Assembly: GCA_013397455.1 (NCBI GenBank)
Contig: VYZB01000172.1
Location: 1,337,351-1,401,350 of the forward strand
Direction: 5' to 3'
DNA length: 64,000 nt
DNA from: Crotophaga sulcirostris
Lineage: Eukaryota > Chordata > Aves > Cuculiformes > Crotophagidae
Position 1 is the stretch's first letter, and the number at the start of each line of letters is the position of its first letter. Both the position numbers and the translations under genes were made by a program. Of this stretch, positions 22,151 to 34,300 are shown one piece after another. The notes under the pieces were generated by a model. That model saw nothing but the letters and a program-made list of their open reading frames with translations, did no database searches and had not been told where the DNA came from.

Positions 22151-25100
22151 CCATGTGTGTTGGCTGACATTGCTACTGATGCAGGGCTGCCCATATGACC
22201 AGTGCTCACCTTCTCGGGGTCTTATTTCATGTATCGCTGTGTGGCCTGCTGCTCTGCTCTATTTTAGGATGCTCTGTGTGTGGCAGCTGGGCTCATTCAC
22301 ATTTAAGAAGGCCCAAGTCCAAGGTAGGGCAGTGCCCAGGTTGACTTGGTGACCTGTGGTGGAGCTGACGGGTGCTGGAGGAGTCAGCATGCCAACAAGC
22401 GAGCTTGTGTAGTAGCCCGCAGGAAATATTCAAGATAGGGTGTGCCTTAAGCCATGCCCATCCCAGGGCAGAGCTCCAGGAGCCACCGCTCTCTTAAAAA
22501 AATGGCAAGTCTTTATTCTCTTCTGGAGAAGGATGCCTAAAATCCCTGTATTTTCCTCCCTGTGGTATTTTTGAAGTAGTTTGATGTTATGAATATGTCA
22601 GTAGCCAGCTCATACAGTCAGGTGGCAAAAGGCTGTTCCTGCTCAAGGCAACTTAGATCAGTGTCTTCCATCTCCCCAGGCTATAACACATGGAGAGATG
22701 GGACTTCAGGCACTCACGTTTCACCTGGAGAAGCTGTTCCTCTTTTTATGGCATGGCTAAACATCAAGTGGAAGAGAAAAAGAGATCACAGGTGACCCTG
22801 GGACAATGAGGTCACAACGTTCCTCTAGGGTTAGGGGACAGGCTGTGCTCCAAGCCCTTCCTCTGGGGGCACATCTTAGATTCTGTCTCCCCATACACAA
22901 GCTCCCCACCTGTAACTGTGGCTGTGCAGAGGCAAGTTTATTCTTGTGCTCCTTCTCGCCCTCAATAAACATTTATTTATGCTATGCAAAGGGGAGAAGC
23001 AAAAGTAAAGGACTGTACCTTCCTGGAGAAAGGCTGTCACGTACGCCTGGCTGTAGCAGCACATTCCTGAGCAGGAGTTTGACGTCGCCCTTGAATCAGG
23101 TCGGTGACTCCCTGGGCAAGGGAGGTGTGCGATAAAATACCGACCCCCGTGCTGCTCAGCATCGTCAAGGAAGGAACGTGTCAGAGCATACTGAGAAACA
23201 GAATGTGAAGACCCCCCAAAGTGTGAGTTTGGAAAATACTGACGTGTTCAAAATGAAGATACTATGTCAATTTTGGGGAAAATGAAAGCTACAGAAACAG
23301 TTCATCTATTGTTTGGGAGTAGCTTGTGGTATCAGGAAGTGCAAAGTAGATACAGTGAAACCAAGAGGTATTTGCACATTGTTAGATTAGGTCACCAGAG
23401 AAAGTGAGAAAGAAACATAAGGTTGTACCAAGCAATGCAAAGATTATATTCCTAAGCCTACAAGACACAAATGAATGATTTATAAAAGAAGGGGGAGAAA
23501 AATATCCAGTTATCTGTTGGAATTGCTGCAAGGTCATGAAAGTGATTTGCAGGAATACCCACAATTCACCAAGAAATACTGCATGTGTTGCATCCTATCC
23601 ATAGCAGAAGAAAGCTGACATATGCAGAGATTCTCGTTAAAAGCACTGAGCACATCCTCCTTCTTTGGCCTAGCCCGGTAGCATAGCAAAGCACTTTTAG
23701 CTTAAACTGAAATCGAGAGTTGAGCTCATTTAACATCTACCTGAACTGTTTTTTCACCTTGAAAATTTAATTTCTATGGACTTTTTTTTTTTTAAACCCA
23801 TGCTATGCGGGGTACTTGCTGCTCTTGAATGAGAGCAAGTGCCAGAAAGCAGAAACTAAAGTATTTTCTAGCATACTCTGGAACAGTTCAGCTCTACCTC
23901 CAGCAGTCTGTGTTTTCTTTTTGTGACAGCACCTCTCCCTGTGGTATCTTAGCACTTGCTAAGTGGTAATCTCAGAGAGTAAACACATGTCCACTCCTCT
24001 GAGTTGCTCGATTGGATTTGTCCTTTAATTCCATGTCCTGGTGGGATTGCTTATGTAACGGATTGTTTTTATTCGTTAAACTAAATTTATAATTCCATGG
24101 TCTGGAGAATTAGGCAAACATTTCATATAATACAACTACAGCCTGTGGGTGTGATGGGCTTTGGGCCAGTATCTCTGAATAGACAAATGTTTTTTGTCAT
24201 TTTAAGGAATTAAGGAATCAGCAGATCTCACAGAGATGAGAAATAGTAAATGTGTTTCATTAAAAATTATTTTCTCAAGATGGTTTCAACAAAAATATTG
24301 AATATTGGAAATGTTGTTACACCTTTTTCAGCACTGTAAATTTAGGCCAGAAGGCCTGTTTTAAAGGAGTAAGGAGGAGGCATGGAAACAAAAGTGCATA
24401 AAAAGCTTCCAAAAAAATCCTAAATGTGTATTTATTTATTGGACAGACACTCAGTTTGACAAATATGTTAATGGAGAGGATGATTTCCTAGAGAAAGAAA
24501 ATACACTTTCTGTTCAGAAGAAGGACTTTGCATGAACAAATTTTGAATAGCTGCATGAGGGACATATGCACCGAGTTATTTTGGCATCTTGTGTTTTGAT
24601 GGTTTACTGAGTAGTGGTGATAACCACCTGTGAGCAAGCCCGTAAGCTGCCCTCTCTGTTTCTAGAAATGCTTATTAGGCTGACTGAAAAGGCTAATACA
24701 TGTAGGGTAGTGTCTCTTTCTATAGATCTGGGCAGCATCTGCAGAGTCTGAATGGTATCAGGTCTCCATTTGAAGAGGGATATTCTGTCAATCCCTGGCA
24801 GGATGTTTTCTTCTAATACCCCTATTTTATCTGTCTTCTTATCCTTAGATACGAAGGACAAATTAGCACAAACCAGACAATTCCACTTGCTCTTGCCAGC
24901 CCTGCAACTAGAAAAGTCAAAATTTTGGCTCAGGGTGGATGGGTTCTGTGGCTTTCAACTCCTCAATGGCTTTGAGACCAACAATCCCATTCAAATGGGG
25001 ATAGGGTATGACTCAGGCTGATGGAGCACTTGGTATAGGGAGTCAGCATCACCTTTCAGGACTAGCCAAGTCAAAGGGGCGCATGAGCAGTTTTTGAGTC

Positions 25101-26775
25101 GTGTGAAGCACAGCCAACATTGACTTTCAAGGAGGAGAGGGGTGATTAATTAGCTTCCCAGACAGAATTGCTTTCCTCTGCAAAGTAATCCCTCCTTTAA
25201 AGCTGGGAGACACACTGTTGATTGTGCTTTATCACTCATTCAGGATGCCAAGGTATAGGCTCACTGCAGCTGGAAGAGGACAGTTAGGGCTTGGGAGGGT
25301 AATACCACATTCCTGCACTGTTGTCACAGCTCTGGCAGGTTTGCTGTGGGGCCACAAGCTGGTCAGTTCACCTTTCTGCCTTCATTTGCCTGCCTGAATA
25401 AGTGAATAGATGGGCTTTGTGAATTAGTTTTTTAATAAATTCCATTGTGCTTTGCATATGCAGCACATGATTTAAGCATCCCTGTGACTGTGCACATTCA
25501 TTAACAGCCCAGGAGCTGTTATATTACAACAGGTGGGCATATTTTGGCAGCCCCAGTTTCACAGACACATCAGGTTGTGAACAGAATTTAATGTGATTTC
25601 AAATAAACTATCTGAAAACGTTACGAGCTCTCCCATTTGTTTGGATTAGCATAAGCTCTTCCTCCCCTCATCTCATTTCCCGCATGTTTAAACTACAAAT
25701 ACAGCTGAATTTAAATGTAATCCTCATGTCTTTACCAACTCATCTTCACTGAAAAAAGCACATCATTAAGAAACAGTAGTGTAAGGGGGGACTAGCCTCC
25801 ATTTCCAAATGTGATGAAAGCAAACACATACAAAACTGTGCAAGTGATTTAAATTTATCCCCTAAGCACGATAAAATTGGTATCACAGAGCTTGCAGATA
25901 CAAAAAAAAAAATAAATCTAGATTCAGGTTTACCAAAGCATTTCTATAATTTTGAGATGCCTTCCTCAGTTCATAAACACTCATTACATGTAAGGGACCT
26001 GGTGCCTGAAGAAAATGTGCAGTTTAATCTATTATTGATTATTTTTACAATCTTCAAAAGCAGCTGGAGTGTATCTCAGGGCAGAAATGGAGAAGCTGAA
26101 CATGCAGTGCATACCCTGGGGAACTGCCAGCGTTAGTTCCACCTGCAAAGTTACAAGGGGTTGATCCAAACCCAGTACACCTGGGAGGGGTGAGCGATCG
26201 TAACCTGATACTCCGATTCAATAGCAGTGTGTAGTCAAACAGTGTATGTTTGGTTTAGGGCTGAGAGTTTTTTGGTTTGGTACAAGATGAGCTTATGCAA
26301 GAGCCCTTACATTTAGCCAGGGAGTGACTAGGACCTGAAGCAACTTGTCACTGGGAAGTTTTAGAGAGAGCCCTGAAAAATGGTCCATCTGTACCTTGCT
26401 TTGCCCCAGCCAAGACTGGGACTGTTGGAACTACAGATTTGGTTACCAGAGCGAGTGACTTCAGTGCAGGAAACTAAAAATTACTTTTCAGGAAGACTTC
26501 TTACTAGAAGGAAGACATAACTGGTAAAATCTTTAGTAAAACTCTATTTTTTTCCTACAATTTAGATACTCAGATTGGCCCCTGTTATTGCCTGCTTTGC
26601 CTTGCAGAAGTGACCACAGGAAGAGATGGTCACTGGAGGCGCAGAAATATGTAGCTTGATCACAACCGGCTGTCTCAGTAAAAGCAGAGAGAAGCGAGGC
26701 CCCAGGAGTGGCCTGGTGCATCTCTTGTGCTGTGGCAAGAGGGACTATGGCATGAGGGAAGTGTACAGGGAAACC
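22151..26775. other. unique sequence without recognisable genes
   Basis: GC-balanced from 22151 to about 23150, with plus-strand open frames up to 109 codons (22806-23135), then AT-rich. A poly-T run lies at 23783-23794. The part at 25425-25720 has few open frames and a dense set of transcription-factor-like words; see the separate entry. No gene or repeat family was recognised. Confidence 0.5.
25444..25462 (+). promoter_or_regulatory. SOX-like and octamer-like motif pair, candidate enhancer words
   Basis: A SOX-like word CATTGT at 25444-25449 is followed at 25451 by TTTGCATATGCA, which holds an octamer-like TTTGCAT and the 10-bp palindrome TGCATATGCA. The octamer is inverted relative to classic SOX-OCT composites, so this is only suggestive. 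An E-box, CAGGTG, lies nearby at about 25531. No conservation data were available. Confidence 0.15.
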
Positions 26776-26794
26776 TGTGGCACATATACATCAT

Positions 26795-26890
26795 CAGAGA
26801 TGTCAGAGCGGCCGTAATGAGTCAGACTGTTTGCCAATTTGGCCCAGTATTGAGCCTCTGAATACGGTCATAGAGGACACGGAAACAAGA
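26795..26890 (+). repeat. possible ancient amniote interspersed repeat
   Basis: The segment GGCCGTAATGAGTCAGACTG, then TTTGGCCCAGTATTGAGCCT and further words resembles a sequence I associate with reptile and bird genomes (GGCCATACTGGGTCAGACC, then CATCTAGCCCAGTATCCTG). I am not certain of the family name; it may be a CR1- or L3-related tail. The match is gapped and diverged. Confidence 0.3.
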
Positions 26891-28837
26891 GTACAAAAAC
26901 AAGTTTGGCATGCTTTCCCAGAATATTCTTTCAGCCTTCAAAAATTTGCAGCTCCTGATCCAGAAGGGTTATTCTGGTATTTAGAATTCTGCACTGAGCG
27001 TCTGTGAATTCACCCAGTTGTTTTTCATCCAGTGTGAATATTTCACCTCATCTCTGCAAAGAACCATTTCCTTTTGCAATTTCTGCCCTGGCCACCCTCT
27101 GGTGTCACTGGGTCCCAGTGGGACACCAAGCTCATGTGGGACAACCAATAGTCATTCACTACCCAACTCCCCATGCTGCTTGGTGAACCTCTAGCACCTT
27201 CATCCTTGGACACATCTTTTCTTCAGCTACAGAGTCCTGGTCTCTGGGGATGCTCCTGGTGTGAAAACCATTCCTCACCACTGAAGATCCTGGTTACCTA
27301 TCTCAATCTTCTCCCATCATCTCATGTTTGTGATGAGGACAGATGTGTGCTTTGCTGAGAGATACCTCAGTTATGAGGTGCCAGCACTATCTCTGCAGTT
27401 GTGAGACCAGCCTTGCATTCAGCTCCAGTGAGAGCAGGCCTGCCTTGCCTCCTCTGCCACACTCCTCCTCCTCTCCTCCAGCCATTCTGATTTACCTGAG
27501 GCTGAGCAGGCAATGCTGCACTTGCATTCCCCTTCCTGGCCCCTCTTCTGGTGATACCTGTCATTTCTGTGGCTGAGGACCAGAGCACAGCTGGGCTGCA
27601 GGGCACTCACCAGCCCCCCAGCAGGAGCAGGTGCCCTGGGGACCCTGGCTGGAGTGGATGGTTGTGCCACCACTTCTCCTGGGAGGAAGCTGACCGCAGG
27701 GAACAGGTCCCTTCCTTGCATAATTGCGTAAGCTGGGAGTGGAAGGAAAATGCAGAGGCAGAGGTGTGTGAGAGAGAAACCTTTCACCCTGAGATCACTG
27801 GCCTCTTCATCACAAGTTTAATACTTGATGGCATAGCAATGGACTTTCTCCGCAGCGTGTCAGTCCTGTAAGATGAATGTCACCCTTCTCATGTTGCCCA
27901 GACTTGCAACCATGAGCCCTGCTCTTACAAACTGCCCACCCTTATTGCTGTGCCACACTCTGAGATTGCAGCTGGTTTTCTGGCTTTGCCGCATTTCATC
28001 CCCCCCTGCATTTTTCCAGTGTTGCTGTTTTCCAAACACCTCCAGCTCATTCAAAGAGCTACATATTTCTTCATTTCTTCTGGGTGTATTGTCCTGTGTT
28101 GTCCAGGTTGGATTTTATTACTATATCCTCCAGATAAGACTACTGCCTGCATGATAGAGTCTTTGCCTCCTTCTATGAGATTAGCTTCAAATTTAATTTG
28201 AGAGCTATTCATCCCGTCTTGACACCTACCATTAACAACAATAAAAGTAGAATACAACAACTGAGATTCCTAGCACCCTTCGGGTACCTGTCCTTATTTT
28301 GGTATATTGTTGTTGATCGTTCAGTTTTATCTGTTTACAGTCCTTCAAGTACTGTTTGGTATACAGAACAGCTCTCTGACACGCTATTAATCACCTTCTT
28401 TGAAACGGCTGTAGAAAAGATATTGGGTTGTGAGCCAGTATTTTTGGGATCACATTAACGGTTTGCTGTCATGTTTCAATCACTTACACCGTGCAAAATA
28501 ACCCAAGATGTCCCTCCCTCAGGGTATTAAGTAAAGATTGCAACCCCTGCTGTAAGGGAAGAGTCTGACAAGCATTAATCTGCAGGGAGCAGTTTGGTGG
28601 GAAATAAAGGGCAAAAGCATCACCAAACAGCCTTTTCTTGTGCAGGAGTTTTTTACATAGGTGCATGCACATTTTGGGTGAAATCTTGTTTCCCCAGTAT
28701 TCTCTCTTTTCTCCGAGTACCAGGGTGTGTTCGGGTGGTTTTCAGCATCTAGAGCTTTATGCAGATTTTGAAAATCCTTAATTAAACAACAGAAGGCATA
28801 TTATCTTGTCTCCTTCCATCAACTTGGTATCCATCAA
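26891..28837. other. mixed-composition sequence, CT-rich tract, no recognised gene
   Basis: The part at 27000-27800 is GC-richer and holds a pyrimidine-rich tract at 27446-27482. Open frames on both strands (up to 122 codons, 27419-27787 minus) overlap one another, as expected for stop-poor GC-rich DNA. Their products are low-complexity and unfamiliar. The remainder is AT-rich. Confidence 0.45.
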
Positions 28838-29418
28838 CTACAGCTGGCACAAACCAATTATCCCTGTGGCAACCACAGCTTTTGACAGCTCTTGACACAG
28901 ACCGCTTTCAACTTGTAGGCACCCCATGCTATTTTTGTGCTTGTGCAGTTGATCGAGGGCTGTGCTATGCACCTGCTTTTCTTTGGGGAAGAGCTGCTGG
29001 ACTTGTGCAGTGATCGCAGGCAGAAGAGGGCCTTTGAGACTGCTCTTCAGCAGCAGCAGCTGCTGGTGGTGGCAGTGCAGCAGCTCGCGGTGCAGCATAG
29101 AAGTTGGTTGTCCTCATACTCAGGAAGGAGGATGCTTCCATCAGGTTGATGTTGATACTCCAGCTTTCTTATGATGGCTGTCATTCCTTGCAGTCCAGTG
29201 CTGCCAGGGTCAGTGATGGATACCCTGGGAGAAGCCAGTGTAGTGGGGCAGCCCTCCTGTTGTATGATAGGAGTATAATCTGGGAGACAGGATATTGTCT
29301 CAGGCTGCCCACAAAGCACTGTGATCACCTGTAGGGTGTGGAGCAGTGAACAAGGCGTCAGAAACCTGTTGTAATGTTTGAGAGGAGGGGAAAAAAGTAG
29401 TACTGGGGCATCTTTCAA
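28838..29418 (-). other. weak exon-like patch on the minus strand, function unknown
   Basis: Two overlapping minus-strand frames are open: 123 codons (29418 to 29047) and 86 codons (29098 to 28838). An acceptor-like site, CCACACCCTACAG, ends at 29329. A CAG/CTG-rich stretch at 29047-29095 gives runs of Gln, Leu, Cys or Ser depending on frame, and this explains part of the openness. The frame change would disrupt any single protein. One short segment (LEYQHQPDGSILLPE) superficially recalls seryl-tRNA synthetase, but nothing around it supports that. Confidence 0.15.
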
Positions 29419-31254
29419 GACACCAACATCAGTTCACGGCTAATTAGAGGGCAAGAAGCTTCCTGGGCTAGTCACCAGACTGGCTCTGCTTCATGGATGC
29501 TCTACAGCTGACAACAAGCTGTAGCTGACCGGAAAATCTGGCAGTGGGCTGGGCATCTCCACCTGACTTGATGGCAAAGCCAGCCAGCAGCCTGACAGCC
29601 ACTTCCCACACAAAGATGGGCTCTGGGCTTAAAGGGAGATTTAGCATTTTTCTTATTTTGATCCACTTATCCTTCTCCGACTGCCTGAGCCAAAAGCTAT
29701 CGACTTAAATGGGCTTTACATCAGGTTCCTACTTTGTTGGAATGAGGCACAGAGAAAATGGTCCCAAATATCCTCATTTACAAAGAATATTACGTATTCC
29801 TCTCTGTGCTTCGTTATATGACCAAGCTAACAAACATGTGAAGCATGTAGTAGGACATGATCATTATCTTAAGCACAAAAAAAAAAATCATGTTTTTCTT
29901 TGCAACACTTGCCCACAGATTTTTAGTCCAAATCTTCTCTCAAGGGAATCAAGAGCATTTTAGAAGTGAGATCAAGGAGGATCCAGAGCAGAGTCCCACA
30001 ACCCTTTTTGTTTATCTCAATAAGCTCCAGCTCTGGGTTGCAATCCTGGGTTTACGTTTGCATATTTTTCTCCTTTCTTTTAACAGAGACCTTTGTTGCC
30101 ATAATTTCTGGATAAAATTGCAGTATACAGGCTTTTAAAGAATAAATATAGAGATTGTCTAAGAGTCAAGAATCTGATTGCTGTACACACAAAGGTTATA
30201 TTTTCTGGGAATGAGAAACAGGATCCCAAATACCAGTCTGTGGAGTAGAACAATTTTTTTATGAAATGCAGAACATTCTCAGATTCTTGGAGCTTACATG
30301 TAAAAGGAGATATCTAAGAACTTGAGGTTGAATACTTTATATGTTGAATTTGGGGGTGTTTTCTGAAAAGGACTTCTAGAGCTTTTTTCCCAAAGTACCT
30401 CCACTTGTACTTAACTAGATTAACCTTTTAAAAATTGTCTCTTTTGTAAACAAGTAACATTTTGTAAAATTCCTCATTAAAATTATATAGATTTTTGTGA
30501 AGTCTGAAGATAACAACAGATGTTTGGATACCTCTTTAATACATTGGTAATTTACGCTCTACAATTTTAACCACTGGGGGGCTCCCCAATTTTTTAATTT
30601 ATTTAGTGGGACATACAGTATGAAAGAATGGAGGAAGCAACTAAAGCAGGGTGGTCCTTGTTGCTAGCACAATCTCTCCAAATACTAAATTTCATGCAAA
30701 TTTCTAGTATACTGATGTGTATTCCTCAACTGAAATACTGGAATAAAATAATTTTAGTACTTCTGATAGAATAAATATTCTACTACAAACTGGCCAACCA
30801 GCACGACTGTGTAATTGACTAGGTAGATATGCATAAAAATACAAGAAAATGAAGGTTTCAGGACTTGGTAACATCACATGATCAGGCAAATTCCCCACAA
30901 GCTTTACGTTAATATTTCAGTAATTAATATGTCATATCATCAATACATTTTTCATGTGGATGATTTATATTATCATTGCAGCCCCCCCATACTTCCAGCC
31001 TGCCAACTCACCCTAGTGCTGCAGTTTGACTGGTATGTTCCTCAGAGGCAGCTGGCCAGAGAAACTGTCTTGTTTTTTCTTTTTTGAATAATTAGCTACA
31101 TTTTCTATACTGAAGATAGTTGCTCACGGCCAGATCAGGTAGCAACACAGAACAATGTCTACTCCTGCATCCTACTCTGGCCATTGCAGTCTGACCATTG
31201 AGCTAACCATCTTCCTAGATCCTGGTCTTCACTCAAGGGATTGCTTCCCTTTAA

Positions 31255-31302
31255 ATAGAAGAAAGAAAGGAGAATGAAGAGAGGAGAGGAGAGGAGAGGA
31301 AA
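31255..31302 (+). repeat. GA-rich low-complexity tract
   Basis: A nearly pure purine run made of GAAA and GAGGA units, including four clean GAGAG-type pentamers at 31279-31301. It is a simple repeat with no coding meaning. Confidence 0.85.
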
Positions 31303-34300
31303 CATCCCAAGATGAAATCAAATTAGTAGTGCCTGATGAACCAAGAACATTCTGGTTTTCCAGAAGTGGAGATGTCCCAGACTGTGCAGTCCCAGACCCC
31401 TGCATTCACATATACAATATCCGCTTTGCTGGTATATGGGTAACTATAGAGGTGGCACCACCCTCTTTCTCCACTCTGGATACATAGTCCATCCAAGACA
31501 CTAAGTGAAAGTTTGGCTCCAGCTTCACAGATGTAAGCTCCAGAAAAAAAACAGGATCTGCCCAAATCATGGTGCTTTCCTGTACCTGCTGTGGTCAAAG
31601 GACTTGTCGGTTGCCTTACCATACCCATGTCTGATCTTGTCAGAGAGCTGGTTGTATGCCTCTTGCCAGAAGGGCAGGCAAAGTGCCTCTTGCCAAAAGC
31701 CTTGCACTTGTGTTCCCCACAGAAGGAGAGTCTGATAACCTTTTGCAATGAAGTGTTTGCTGGTGGGTACAGGAGGGCAAATCACGGGCATGCCTGTCCC
31801 ACTGGCAGGCACTTTGTCAGAGCTAAGCTTGAACTACTTTTACATATAGCATTGCAAACCTCTCCATCCTACTGACCTCCCAGCTGACTTGCCAGTACTA
31901 TCCTGAACAGGCACAGACCCAGCAGTCTGGTGCAATTAGGATGATGCAGCGACGCAGAGGTTGGTAAGTACTACAGAAAGCAATGTGAATGGGGAGAAAA
32001 GCTGGATTGTGTGGCTCAGACTTGAAAATCGGGGCACAGAGAAAGGAAGCACCCATCAGTGTGGATGCATTTGGTCCTAGGAAAGAAGAAATGTTTCCCT
32101 CAAATCTTGTCTTTTGTATTGCCTTTGTGCAAGTCCCCTTGTAGCTCACCACAGTGAGTAGTTGAAGACTGCTTAACAGAGAGGTATATTTGCTGCTAAC
32201 AAAATATTAACCCAGATGAAGCACTGGTAAAATATTTAAATATCAGACATTCCTCTACTCTTCAGCTTCCCACTTGGCACAAATTGCTGCCACAATTTGG
32301 AATCTGATCAAACATGTTTCATAGGTACAAAGAGGCTAATTTATAAAGAAGGATTAATCCCTCTACAAGACCAGACTGGTTGGAATTTCTTTTTTTCCCT
32401 TTTCATACTGCAAGACTCTCAAATTTTTTTTCTACACAGCGCTTTTGTGAAGAACGTTTTCCCCAACGTGACTTACAGCCTTTTGAGGTTATGTGTTTTA
32501 ATTTGGAGATCGAGCAGCTGAAAATTCCTATTTATCCACAAAGAAAGTATTATTTTGCCCTTGACACTATGAACTATCTGCAGTAACCCTTAAGTATTCT
32601 TTGAGCTTGATCTGTAGAAGGGTAGATAAAGTCACAGTGAGCTCTAGGGCCAGATGAGATGACAAGTGAAGGTGGCAAGCCATGCCAAATGTAGTGCAGA
32701 CACCTAGAGGTGGTGCAAATGAAATTCCTTCAGGACATGGGAAGTGAGCAGAAATAAGGGGAGCACGTAGCAACCTTCACCTCATGTGATGGAGGTACAC
32801 ATACCATGGCAATGAAGGCCACATTTCAATTATAGGTGGTGTGGAACAGTGTTGCTTTTAATTTTAAATGGGATACCCTATCATTTTGCTGGGTGCCCCT
32901 TAGCATTCTGTGAGAAATCGTGAATTGTCATTTCCTATGCATCCCACCTTTTCTGAGCATGTCTGTTCCTTTTCCTTCTTTTCTCCGTCAAGAATCCTCA
33001 TAAATTTTGTATGTCCTCACAAATGGCATCAGTACACTGAAAAAACACAATTGCAGTTTTAATGGGGGGTTTCTGTGCTGTGGGACTAGAGTTTGGTATT
33101 GATTGCTTTCTCTTACCTAGCTTATCTCCTTCCTCAAATTACTCTTTCTCACTTCAAACATGAGCTAGCTGACTTCAAAACAAAGCTGTGTCAAGCCCAT
33201 TGGGTTCACCTACAAAGGCACAGCCCACATGCTGCAGACTTTTGCATCTAAATAACCAGAGAGAGGGGGTGGGAAAAGAAAAGCAATAGTATAACTGCTC
33301 TGAGAGGAGAAATGGCCTCAAAACTGTAAGAAACAATTTGCCAGAGCAAGCTGTGGAAGTTACTGTGGATCTTTATCTGTCGGATAACCCACCCCCCACA
33401 CACTATCAAATCCCTTACGCAAGTGAGTTTCCCTTGTCCAGTGCCTTCCTCCAGGAGAATCACCACCAGCTCTGTAGGGAACTCCTTCTGCCCCACACCT
33501 TGGGCACAGAGATGAAAGTCCCTTTACTTGACCCATCCTATTGTTGCTTGTTGACCTCCCTGTCCTCCCAAACTGGCAGAAGCCAATTTAGCCAGCACTG
33601 AAACAGCAAAGTCACCCCAGCACTGCTTTAAACAAAAGCCATTTCTTCTTTGCTGCAGGCAAGTCTGGGTCTTTTGTTGCCTTTTGAAGAAAGATACCCT
33701 CTAGTTTGCTCCGGAAGCAGACTCGCTTAACATGAAATAAATGATATTGAAGTAACTGTGCAGTCTGAAAGGAGGACTTTTCACCTCATCCAGAGTCAAC
33801 CACCAACTCAGCTTGCCCTGTGCCCTGCCGTATTTCTTGTTTTAGCACCGTATAAGAGGCACAAACACAGATCCAGCAAAGCATCTTCCAGACACCTATG
33901 TTGATCATTAGTTAAATAAATTATTTTAAACAACAATTTGGCATTAGAGCTATCATGGAACTTTACAATCATTAACTGTTCAATTATTTCCTAGAAAAGC
34001 TTTGAAGTGGTACTTTCAAATTCATCTCCCCAGCTGCTATCAGTAAGCTGCAGAATGGGATATTTGCACACCCCTGGCTTGGATGCTGGCAGCCTTCCTA
34101 TCTATTATTTTATTGGGTCTAGATGCATGCAGATTGTGGCAATAATGTAAAGATTTGTCAAAGTGTTTTTTACTTTTTTGGTTTTAAATTTACATTACAA
34201 ACACCTCTTAAAAAAAGATCCAGTTAATCTCAGCTTGGCCTATTGCCTGGGAAATTTTCTGTGCAGTGTATAATATTAAATATAGCCCTTGAAGATTTCA

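Noticed and set aside
22806..23135. 109-codon plus-strand open frame in a GC-balanced patch
   Set aside because: The product has no recognisable features and frames on the other strand are equally open.
29160..29240. Short minus-strand segment resembling part of seryl-tRNA synthetase (LEYQHQPDGSILLPE)
   Set aside because: Only about 15-25 residues resemble the family, the flanking residues do not match any class II synthetase motif, and the frame closes soon after.
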